Source of the DNA: an uncultured Clostridia bacterium
GTDB taxonomy: Bacteria; Bacillota; Clostridia; Christensenellales; Aristaeellaceae
Direction: 5' to 3'
DNA: 64,000 nt
NCBI GenBank assembly: GCA_946414315.1
Contig: CAMKNZ010000002.1
Location: forward strand, 101,010 to 165,009
Under the pieces are notes generated by a model. The model was not told the DNA's origin, did not search any database, and worked only from the letters and a program-made list of their open reading frames with translations. Of the stretch, positions 43,475 through 50,948 are shown one piece after another. Position numbers and translations under genes: made by a program. Every line of letters begins with the position of its first letter. Position 1 is the first letter of the stretch.

Positions 43475-46116
43475 TTTTTCTGTTGAATACTGTCGAAAGT
43501 CGTTATTTTCCAAGGCTTTGAAGCCTGTGCAAAGCTTGTGGATTTCTTTTTTTCATCCAGCAGTGCAGGCAGGATCAGATCCTGGTAATCCGAGGCGGCC
43601 AGCGTCCGCGCTTCACCTGACTTCATATGCCAGAGCGCCCGGTCCGTTTCCGTCCCCACGAGGATCAGGCGCTCCTGCGCCCGGGTCACCGCCACATACA
43701 GCAGGCAGATCTTTTCCGCCTTGATGTCCCGGTTCTTTTTCCATTCAAAGATATCGTCCGCCGCGCTTTTCCGGGACAGCCGCCATTCCGGCACCTTATA
43801 GCGCAGGCACAGGCCCAGCTCCTCGTCCAGTTTCACCGATCCGCCGGGCTTTCCTTTCAGGCCTTTGTCCAGCCCCAGGCAGAACACCACCGGGAACTGG
43901 AGGCCCTTGGACTTGTGCATGGTCATGATCCGGACCAGGTTGTCCTCGTTTCCCAGAGCCGAAGCGGCCTGCATCTCCCCGCCGGACGCCTGTTCCGACA
44001 GGAAGTCCAGGAATTCCCGCAGGGCGCACAGGCTCCGTTCCGCGGCCCGGTCCGCCTGCAGGCAGAAGGAGCGCAGGTTCTTCTGGGCAGCGCTGCCCTT
44101 GTCGCCCGCCCCGTAGATCGCGTAGATGCCGCTCTCGTCCAGCAGATACCAGAGGAAGTCGTTCAGCCGCATCCTGGCCGCTTTGAAACGCCAGCTTTCC
44201 AGCTGTTCCGCCACCCGGTGGCACTTCAGCCCCAGGGGACTGTCTTCCCCGGCTGTTTCTTCAAAGGCCTGCCAGAAGGGCACGTTCCGTCCCGTCTTCT
44301 TCAGGCGGATCAGGCTCAGTTCCTCCTCCGGAAAGGCGAAGGGCGGATTCACCAGCACCGTCAGCAGCGGCAGGTCCAGGTGTGGATTGTCCAGCAGCAT
44401 CAGCAGGTTCCGGAAGACTTCCACTTCCGGCTGTTCAAAGAAACCGCCCTTTCCGTCGAAGAAAACCGGGATCCCCTGCTGCTTCAGCAGCTCCGAGATC
44501 TTCGGCCCGTCGGTGGAAACCTCGGGCATCAGGATAACCATATCCCTGTAGTCGAATTCCCCGGCTTCCTTCATCTCCCGGATCCGGTCCGCGGTATGCG
44601 CCGCCACCGTCTCCAGGACGGTCATGCCTTCGCCCTGCTCCGCCAGGTCCACTTCCACAGGAACCAATCCGGGACAGTCGGTCCGCCCGGCCCGCAGTTC
44701 GTCCTTTTCTTCATATTCGATGCCGGCGGTTTCTGTATGCATCACGTCCCGGAAGATGGTATTGGCCGTCTGCAGGATCTCCGGCCGGGAACGAAAATTC
44801 TCCTGCAGGAAGATCCGCTCTCCCGCCTCCGGTCCTTCCGCCTCGATCCGCTCCCGGAAGAGGTTCGGATTGGCCAGGCGGAAGCGGTAGATGCTCTGCT
44901 TCACGTCCCCGACCATGAACAGGGTGTTCTCCTCCCCGGCCAGCCGGTCGATCAGGGCGTTCTGCACAGCGGAAACGTCCTGGCACTCGTCCACAAAGAT
45001 TTGCCTGTACCGGCCCCGCACAGACGTCAGGCTGTCTTCGTTTTCCAGAATCCGCAGCGCCTTGTGCTCCAGGTCGGTAAAGTCCAGCGCGCGCACCCGC
45101 GCCTTGTTCTTTTCAAAAGCCTTGTCCGTTTCCTCAGTGATCTTCCGCAGGCCCCGCAGGCTGTTCCGGATCTGCGTGAACTCCCGGGCCAGTTTTGCCT
45201 CGTCCGGACGGATCCAGAACAGCACCTCCCCGATCAGTTCCCTCAGCTGCTTCCGCTGTCTGTTATACCGTTCCTTCCAGTCGATCTCCCGGTCCGTCAG
45301 GTTCCGGAGTGCAGGCATCCTTTCGATGTCCGCCGTCAGTTCCTCTTCTGTTACGTTCTCTCCGTTCTTCCAGCGGACCAGGGCGTCCACGGCCGCGCTG
45401 TCAATTTTCCAGACCGGCCGGTAGGCGTCCTGTTTTTCATATTCATCAAACATGTCCGCCATCTGCCGCAGGAGGACGCGCATCGTCACGATCTTTTCCT
45501 CCGTCATGGCGGAAACCGTCCTGAACCAGGAATGATTCCGGTCCAGGCTCAGCGGAACGTCCTCCGTTTTCTCCTCCAGCCAGACGAAGGGCTCCGGCAG
45601 GCTCATGATAAACCGCCACACCTCCGTGACGATCTCCTGCGCCCGGGCCGGTTCATACTGGCGGATGAAGGACAGATAATCCGGGTCTTCCCGCTTCTTC
45701 AGTTCGTTGCAGGCCTGTTTGAAGGCGTCGGCAAACAACCGGTCCCGCTGGGCGCCGGTGCAGATCTGGAAAAAAGGATCCACCCGGGCCGCCTGGAACT
45801 CCTGCCGGATCAGATGCTGGCAGAAAGCATGGATCGTGCAGACCTCCATCGCCGCGGCTTTTTCCGCTGCCGCCGCGATCACCGGATCCCGGCGTTCCTC
45901 CATCAGGCGCCTTCGGATCTTCTCTTTCATCTCTGCGGCCGCCGCGTTGGTAAAGGTGATCACTAAAAAGGAAAAAGGATCCGCCCCTTCACGGATCAGC
46001 CGCACAATCCGTTCGATCATTACGGCGGTCTTTCCGCTGCCCGCAGCGGCAGAGCAAATAAGCTTCTCCGATGAAGAAGCGATTACCCTCTGCTGATCCT
46101 GCGTCCATTGCGGCAT
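42667..46116 (-). CDS. addA: ATP-dependent helicase/nuclease subunit A
   Basis: A 1149-residue UvrD-like helicase-nuclease, half of the AddAB end-resection machine. Walker A AAGSGKT (24-30); Walker B I-F-V-D-E-C-Q-D; helicase motif V-Y-R-F-like in K-Q-S-I-Y-R-F-R; C-terminal RecB-type nuclease with G-M-I-D...L-L-D-Y-K-T-D, so the nuclease site looks intact. No addB is next to it; usually addB precedes addA. Three perfect DnaA boxes lie within the coding sequence. Upstream is recF, 35 bp away with the parS site in between. Confidence 0.95.
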   Translation of the reverse strand: MPQWTQDQQRVIASSSEKLICSAAAGSGKTAVMIERIVRLIREGADPFSFLVITFTNAAAAEMKEKIRRRLMEERRDPVIAAAAEKAAAMEVCTIHAFCQHLIRQEFQAARVDPFFQICTGAQRDRLFADAFKQACNELKKREDPDYLSFIRQYEPARAQEIVTEVWRFIMSLPEPFVWLEEKTEDVPLSLDRNHSWFRTVSAMTEEKIVTMRVLLRQMADMFDEYEKQDAYRPVWKIDSAAVDALVRWKNGENVTEEELTADIERMPALRNLTDREIDWKERYNRQRKQLRELIGEVLFWIRPDEAKLAREFTQIRNSLRGLRKITEETDKAFEKNKARVRALDFTDLEHKALRILENEDSLTSVRGRYRQIFVDECQDVSAVQNALIDRLAGEENTLFMVGDVKQSIYRFRLANPNLFRERIEAEGPEAGERIFLQENFRSRPEILQTANTIFRDVMHTETAGIEYEEKDELRAGRTDCPGLVPVEVDLAEQGEGMTVLETVAAHTADRIREMKEAGEFDYRDMVILMPEVSTDGPKISELLKQQGIPVFFDGKGGFFEQPEVEVFRNLLMLLDNPHLDLPLLTVLVNPPFAFPEEELSLIRLKKTGRNVPFWQAFEETAGEDSPLGLKCHRVAEQLESWRFKAARMRLNDFLWYLLDESGIYAIYGAGDKGSAAQKNLRSFCLQADRAAERSLCALREFLDFLSEQASGGEMQAASALGNEDNLVRIMTMHKSKGLQFPVVFCLGLDKGLKGKPGGSVKLDEELGLCLRYKVPEWRLSRKSAADDIFEWKKNRDIKAEKICLLYVAVTRAQERLILVGTETDRALWHMKSGEARTLAASDYQDLILPALLDEKKKSTSFAQASKPWKITTFDSIQQKNVDNGKVIHNLRPWVETLLSAPPVDDLWKTDPAEKAAEEAGNILKKYSVTALLQNARNRLFMGDEEQTPEEKRTPDYVERAMKRYQAGSRPAFMEPEKKADGAARGTVIHRFLSLADLDAVRKDGADPEMLAAMRDRMVEEQIFTPEEGGWIRPEAAARFFASGIGQRMLASPEVHREWDFNLYLKDREMILQGMIDCAFREGDGWILLDYKTDRIRDEQAFLEEYRPQLEWYAAALQKLTGRPVYESWLYALSVDKAFRTDSPREGKI

Positions 46117-46132
46117 AAGGCTTTCTCCTCAT

Positions 46133-46148
46133 TGTTTCACGTGAAACA
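46133..46148. promoter_or_regulatory. parS chromosome-partitioning site (perfect)
   Basis: TGTTTCACGTGAAACA, a perfect 16-bp palindrome identical to the parS consensus bound by ParB/Spo0J. It lies in the 35-bp gap between addA and recF. parS sites cluster around the chromosome origin. Confidence 0.93.
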
Positions 46149-46151
46149 TTT

Positions 46152-47264
46152 TTATATTTCTTCTACTATTGCTTCCCCGTCTTCCGCGGATACCTGCCAC
46201 ATGCGGTCCACCTTGTCACAGTCTACGTCATCCCGGTCCGCGCAGGTAATGAACGTCTGGAAGTCGCTGATCTCCCCGATCAGGCAGGCCCGGCGCTTCC
46301 GGTCCAGCTCGCTCATCACGTCGTCCAGCAGCAGCACCGGTTCCTCCCCGCTCAGGTCCTTCAAAATCCTCATCTGGCTCAGCTTCATGCTCAGCGCAGC
46401 GGTCCGGATCTGGCCCTGACTGGCAAACTGTTTCATCTGGTTCCGGTTCAGCGTCAGGATCAGGTCGTCCCGGTGGGGACCCACCGAAGTAAAGCCCATC
46501 CGGATATCGTCCTCACGGTTTTCCCGGAACAGCCGGCACAGCGTTTCCGCGATGCCGTTCTCCTCCTTCACGGAGGAATGGTAGGACAGCTTAAACACCT
46601 CGTCTGTATCGGAGATCCGCTGGTAGGTTTCCGTGGCGATTTCCGACAGGAGCGCGATGACCTTCCTTCTTTCCCGGATGATGACCGCCGCCGGTTCCGC
46701 CATGGTCTCCTCAAAGGCGGACAGGATCGAAAGGTTCCCCGTACCGTTCGTCTTCATATTCCGGATCACCGCGTTGCGCTGATCCATGCCGGCCCGGTAC
46801 TGCTGCAGGGCGATGAAATAGCCTTTGTTGATCTGGCTGATCATCATATCCAGGTACCGCCGCCGAAGCGAAGGCCCTTCCTTGATCAGGCCCAGGTCCT
46901 CCGGCGAGAAAATCACGCAGCGAAGGCAGCCCATCATATCGGAAAACTTCGCGATCTTTTTCTGGTCGATGAGAATCGTTTTTTTCTGCACTTCGTCCGG
47001 ATGGAAGCGCACGGCGATCTCCCGCTTTCCGAGCATATTCTGAATGGAAACAGAAGAAAGAGCGAACGCTTCCCCGTTCTTCACCACGTTGGCGTCGTTG
47101 CTGATCCGGTGGGACCGGCCGAGGGAACAGTAATGAACCGCCTCGAGCAGGTTCGTCTTGCCGGATCCGTTCCGTCCGAAGAACAGATTGACGCCGGGGT
47201 GCGGGCTGAGCGCCAGCTCTTTATAGTTTCTGAAATTCTTCAGTCTCAGTGCTTCGATCTGCAT
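46152..47264 (-). CDS. recF: DNA replication and repair protein RecF
   Basis: A 370-residue SMC-like ATPase that helps load RecA at gaps. Walker A GRNGSGKT near residue 30; C-terminal signature L-S-G-E-E-P-V-L-L-L-D-D-V-M-S-E-L-D. I start at ATG 47264 (M-Q-I-E-A-L-R-L) with GGAAGC 5-6 bases upstream; the open frame's upstream five codons overlap this RBS. It follows dnaN by 71 bp with a weak hairpin between. Confidence 0.96.
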   Translation of the reverse strand: MQIEALRLKNFRNYKELALSPHPGVNLFFGRNGSGKTNLLEAVHYCSLGRSHRISNDANVVKNGEAFALSSVSIQNMLGKREIAVRFHPDEVQKKTILIDQKKIAKFSDMMGCLRCVIFSPEDLGLIKEGPSLRRRYLDMMISQINKGYFIALQQYRAGMDQRNAVIRNMKTNGTGNLSILSAFEETMAEPAAVIIRERRKVIALLSEIATETYQRISDTDEVFKLSYHSSVKEENGIAETLCRLFRENREDDIRMGFTSVGPHRDDLILTLNRNQMKQFASQGQIRTAALSMKLSQMRILKDLSGEEPVLLLDDVMSELDRKRRACLIGEISDFQTFITCADRDDVDCDKVDRMWQVSAEDGEAIVEEI

Positions 47265-47280
47265 TTTGCTTCCGAACAAG

Positions 47281-47315
47281 AAAACGGCTGCATCCGGAGA
47301 CCGGACGGCCGTTTT
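47281..47315 (-). terminator. Weak hairpin between dnaN and recF
   Basis: AAAACGGC (47281-47288) pairs with GCCGTTTT (47308-47315) around an inner TCCGG/CCGGA stem. On the minus strand it is followed only by CTTGTTC, so it is likely a partial terminator or attenuator, placed about 17 bp before the recF start. Confidence 0.5.
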
Positions 47316-47335
47316 CTTCTCTTTTCCTTACTCGG

Positions 47336-48451
47336 TTATTGGAAAACCCGGACCGGGAGGATCAGGTAGAGGTAATCGTCCCCGTTCTGCGGTACCACCA
47401 CGCAGGGACTGACGCTGGAGTTGAACTTCATGCACAGGTCTTCATCCGGCACGTTGCGGATCACGTCCGTAATATACCGGGCGTTAAAGGCGATATCGAT
47501 AGGCTCGCCATTCAGCTGGGCTTCCATCTCTTCTTCCACGTCGCCCAGTTCCGCGTTGGAGGAAATTTTCAGTACGTCATCCCTGAAGCTCATCTTGATC
47601 AGGTTGTTCTTGCCTTCACGGGCCATCAGGCTCGCACGGTCGATGGCGTCCTGCACGCTGCTCTTGTGGGCCAGCGCTTCCGTTTTGAAATCGGCAGGCA
47701 GGATCCGGCGGTAGTCGATGTATTCACCGGCCAGCAGCACGCTGCTCAGCCGGATGTTTCCGAAGGTGCACTGCATCCGGCCCTTGTCAATCAGCAGGGA
47801 GCAGAACGCGTCGTCGTCCGGCAGAATCTTGGTCAGTTCGTTCAGCACCTTGCCGGGAATCACCGCGCTCACGATATCCGTGCCGGCTGGCAGTTCAAAG
47901 GGCTGGAAGAGCTTGTACATCGCCAGGCGGAAACCGTCCAGCGCTACCAGGCGCGCTTCGTTCCGGTTCACTTCCAGCAGGCTGCCGGTCAGGATCTGCC
48001 GGCTCTCGTCCGTCGCGATCGCGAAGACAACATGGGAAATCATTTCTTTCAGCTTGTTCTGCTGGATCTTGACCTTGGAACCGGTTTTCATCGGATTCAG
48101 TTCCGGATACTCTGCCGGATTCATGACCGCCAGTGAACTGCGGTTCTTCATGCAGCGGATCGTAGCCGACCGGTGATCCTGTTCCGTGATCGTCACAGTA
48201 CCGGCGGGCATCTTCCGGATCATTTCGGTAAAGATCCGGCCGGGCATCACAGTCTGGCCTTCCTCCTGAACGGAAGCGGCGTTGGTGTATTCGATCGTCA
48301 GGGATCCGTCAGAGCAGGTCATCAGCACCCGGTTCTCCTCAGCGGAGATCAGAACGCCTTCCAGGATCTGTTTGGCCGGGCGGGAAGACAGTGCACGGGT
48401 AACGATATTCAGTCCTTCGAGCAGGTCCTGCGAGTTCATGGATAGGATCAT
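47336..48451 (-). CDS. dnaN: DNA polymerase III beta subunit (sliding clamp)
   Basis: A 371-residue processivity clamp, three tandem clamp folds; N-terminus M-I-L-S-M-N-S-Q-D-L-L-E-G-L and C-terminus L-I-L-P-V-R-V are family-typical. ATG 48451 is preferred (AGAGG 9 bases upstream); TTG 48460 falls between the RBS and ATG. dnaA is not upstream; instead a 341-bp noncoding region with DnaA-like boxes and then pgsA. Confidence 0.97.
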   Translation of the reverse strand: MILSMNSQDLLEGLNIVTRALSSRPAKQILEGVLISAEENRVLMTCSDGSLTIEYTNAASVQEEGQTVMPGRIFTEMIRKMPAGTVTITEQDHRSATIRCMKNRSSLAVMNPAEYPELNPMKTGSKVKIQQNKLKEMISHVVFAIATDESRQILTGSLLEVNRNEARLVALDGFRLAMYKLFQPFELPAGTDIVSAVIPGKVLNELTKILPDDDAFCSLLIDKGRMQCTFGNIRLSSVLLAGEYIDYRRILPADFKTEALAHKSSVQDAIDRASLMAREGKNNLIKMSFRDDVLKISSNAELGDVEEEMEAQLNGEPIDIAFNARYITDVIRNVPDEDLCMKFNSSVSPCVVVPQNGDDYLYLILPVRVFQ

Positions 48452-48460
48452 TGAATTCAA

Positions 48461-48801
48461 CCTCTTTCATCGAAAACGGCAGATGGCTTTATTGATATAT
48501 AAGACATCTCGTTGTCGTAATAGACCGTGTGAAAACGGTGGATAACGGAAATCATGCGTGACAGGATCCCGTTTTCCGCTGTGGAAATATTGTGGATATT
48601 GCTGCCTGATATTAACAGGATTCCTGTAAATATTCAATACCTGACCGGATAAATCCTTCTTTTGGTAATGGCAGCGGGAGCAGCGGAAGGGGAGATCCGT
48701 GATCCGGACCCGGATTGTACGCCGGAAACCGGACCATTCATCCACAGTTTTCAGTGAATTCACCGCACTGTGGAAAAGAAGATGTGGAAAGCGGAAAGGG
48801 T
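48461..48801. promoter_or_regulatory. Noncoding region upstream of dnaN with DnaA-like boxes
   Basis: No gene seen. Near-consensus DnaA boxes (one mismatch to TGTGGATAA or TTATCCACA): GGTGGATAA 48537-48545, TGTGGATAT 48591-48599, TCATCCACA 48738-48746, TGTGGAAAA 48769-48777; two-mismatch forms at 48580-48588 and 48783-48791. An AT-rich stretch lies at 48490-48505. Candidate origin component. Confidence 0.5.
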
Positions 48802-49335
48802 TTATTTTTCCGCAAGCACGGACTTGTTCCGTACAAAATAATCCACACCGGAGATGATTGTCAGCAGGATTACTACGCCGGCCAGCACTGCCAGCGGCCA
48901 GGACCGGGCCAGCGACAGGTTCAGGATCAGCATGGCGCTGATCAGCACCATCTGGCAGGCGGTCTTCCATTTGCCGAGGGGCCCGGCTGCGATGACCTGG
49001 CCCTTGGTCACGGCAACCATCCGCAGGCCGTCCACCGCCAGTTCCCGGCAGAGGATCACGATCACGAACCAGGCGGGCATCAGGCCCAGATGGATCAGCA
49101 TGATCAGGGTGGTGAGCACCAGCAGTTTATCCGCCACCGGGTCGATGAACTTGCCGAAGTCCGTGACCAGGTTCCGTTTCCGGGCGATGCGTCCGTCGAG
49201 AAAATCGGTCAGGCAGCCGATGATGAACAGCGCGGCCGCGGCAATCCGGCAGGCAGGATCCGGAAAATGCAGGAGCGTAACGATGACGGGGATGCACAGC
49301 ACCCGTGCGACGCTCAGTTTGTTGGGCAGGTTCAC
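48802..49335 (-). CDS. pgsA: CDP-diacylglycerol-glycerol-3-phosphate 3-phosphatidyltransferase
   Basis: A 177-residue membrane enzyme making phosphatidylglycerol phosphate. The CDP-alcohol phosphotransferase motif is D-G-R-I-A-R...F-G-K-F-I-D-P-V-A-D-K (D at start of D-G, G-K-x-x-D-P-x-A-D). Multiple hydrophobic helices. The start overlaps the rimO stop by 4 bp (ATGA), an arrangement common in Bacillota. Confidence 0.95.
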   Translation of the reverse strand: MNLPNKLSVARVLCIPVIVTLLHFPDPACRIAAAALFIIGCLTDFLDGRIARKRNLVTDFGKFIDPVADKLLVLTTLIMLIHLGLMPAWFVIVILCRELAVDGLRMVAVTKGQVIAAGPLGKWKTACQMVLISAMLILNLSLARSWPLAVLAGVVILLTIISGVDYFVRNKSVLAEK

Positions 49336-50651
49336 AGCATTGTACCTCTCAGGTCATATTCTTCGGCGCTGTCGATCCTTACGGGAATAAACTGTCCCGG
49401 CTCCGGCCGGGCGTTCCCGCAGGAAATATAGATCTCGCCGTCGGTTTCGGGCGCTTCCCGGCTGCTGCGGCCGAGCACGTTGCCCCGGCCGTCCGTGTCC
49501 GTGACCAGCACCTGTTCGATATCGCCGATCCTTGCCCGGTTCCGCTTCAGGGAGATCTTCTGCTGCAGGGTCATCAGGCGGTCCAGCCGCTCCTGCTTGA
49601 TCTCTTCCGGGATCTGGTCCGGCATCTTTGCGGCGGGGGTTCCTTCTTCCGGTGAATAGGCGAAGGCGCCGAGCCGGTCGAATTCCGTTTCCTCCACAAA
49701 GTCCAGCAGTTCCTTAAACTGATCTTCCGTTTCCCCGGGAAAACCGACGATCAGGGAGGTGCGCAGGGTCAGTCCCCGTTCCCGGGCGCCGCGGACGCAG
49801 CGGAGGATATCCTCCCGGGTGCCCCGGCGGTGCATGCGGCGCAGCAGGTCCGCGTTGATATGCTGGATCGGGATATCCAGGTAGGGGCAGACGTTGTCCG
49901 CCTCCGCAAGAACGTCCAGCAGCGCGTCGTTGGTCTCGTCCGGATAGCAGTAGAGCACCCGGAGCCAGTCTACGCCGTCGATGGCAGCCGCTTTGCGCAT
50001 CAGATCGGGAAGGGTCGTGTGGGGATGGTCTTCCGTGCCGTAGCGGGTGGTATCCTGGGCGACCAGGATATGCTCCCGGACGCCGCCGGCCGCCAGCGAA
50101 GCGATCTCCCGGAGGATGGCTTCCTCATTCCGGCTGCGGTAGGGACCCCGGATCATCGGGATCGCGCAGAAGGTGCAGCGGTTGGAGCATCCTTCGCCGA
50201 TGCGCATATAGGCGGAATAAGACGGGGTGGTCAGCACCCGGTCGTGTTCATAATACCCGTGGTCGTCCGCACACAGGCAGGGACGGTTCTGTTTCTTCAG
50301 GGCTTCTTCAATGGCGGCAGGCAGCTGTTCATACTGGTTCACGCCCAGCAGCACGTCAATCTCCGGCAGTTCCTTCATCAGGTCCCCGGAATAGCGCTGG
50401 CTGAGGCAGCCGGTGACGACCAGCACCCTGCACCGGCCGGTCTGCTTGTATTCGGCCATTTCCAGGATCGTGTTGATCGATTCCTCTTTCGCCGGATCGA
50501 TGAACCCGCAGGTATTCACCAGCAGGATATCTGCTTCCGCGGGATCGCCGGTGATCCGGTAGCCTTTTTCCTTCAGCAGGCCGAGGGCTGTTTCCGTGTC
50601 CACCCGGTTCTTGTTGCAGCCCAGCGAGACCGCCCCGACAGTATAGGCCAT
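49332..50651 (-). CDS. rimO: Ribosomal protein S12 methylthiotransferase
   Basis: A radical-SAM enzyme that methylthiolates an Asp of ribosomal protein S12. It has 439 residues. The N-terminal MTTase domain (GCNKNRVDTE) supplies one Fe-S cluster; the radical SAM motif is C-S-N-R-C-T-F-C (CxxxCxxC); the C-terminal TRAM domain ends the protein. Promoter about 40 bp upstream. Operon with pgsA. Confidence 0.95.
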   Translation of the reverse strand: MAYTVGAVSLGCNKNRVDTETALGLLKEKGYRITGDPAEADILLVNTCGFIDPAKEESINTILEMAEYKQTGRCRVLVVTGCLSQRYSGDLMKELPEIDVLLGVNQYEQLPAAIEEALKKQNRPCLCADDHGYYEHDRVLTTPSYSAYMRIGEGCSNRCTFCAIPMIRGPYRSRNEEAILREIASLAAGGVREHILVAQDTTRYGTEDHPHTTLPDLMRKAAAIDGVDWLRVLYCYPDETNDALLDVLAEADNVCPYLDIPIQHINADLLRRMHRRGTREDILRCVRGARERGLTLRTSLIVGFPGETEDQFKELLDFVEETEFDRLGAFAYSPEEGTPAAKMPDQIPEEIKQERLDRLMTLQQKISLKRNRARIGDIEQVLVTDTDGRGNVLGRSSREAPETDGEIYISCGNARPEPGQFIPVRIDSAEEYDLRGTML

Positions 50652-50686
50652 GAAACGCCTTCCCTTCCTTTATATATGCATCAGCA

Positions 50687-50692
50687 AGTATA
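50687..50692 (-). promoter_or_regulatory. -10 box of the rimO-pgsA promoter
   Basis: TATACT on the minus strand, with a weak -35 (TTTTCA) 17 bp upstream. Confidence 0.5.
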
Positions 50693-50719
50693 CCATGTTT
50701 CGCACCGTTTGAAAAGGAA

Positions 50720-50749
50720 TAGACAGGAACCGGACCGTTCAATTATAAT
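50720..50749 (+). promoter_or_regulatory. Candidate promoter of polA
   Basis: TAGACA (50720-50725), an 18-bp spacer, and TATAAT (50744-50749). It would give a roughly 190-base leader that contains a GGGGC-GGA-GCCCC hairpin (near 50800) and otherwise nothing recognised up to 50948. Confidence 0.5.
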
Positions 50750-50948
50750 ATAACAGAATGATAGTATGTGTTTTTCTTTTCCCGGGAGAAAGGGCTGTGG
50801 GGCGGAGCCCCGCTCAAAAATGATTCCCCGTCTCCGCTCCGTCCAATCTGCTCTTTGTTTCAGGCTGCAGAGCGGAGAAGGGGGCAGGGGGAAGAGGCTG
50901 AGATTTATCCCATATCAATCGTAGATAGGGGGAAAGGGTGATTTCTCT

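Noticed and set aside
43627..45966. 779-residue plus-strand open frame inside addA
   Set aside because: Antisense shadow of addA, no RBS, no family motifs.
50800..50890. Hairpin GGGGC-GGA-GCCCC in the polA leader as a riboswitch
   Set aside because: A single short hairpin with no further structure or terminator; more likely a common intergenic palindrome.
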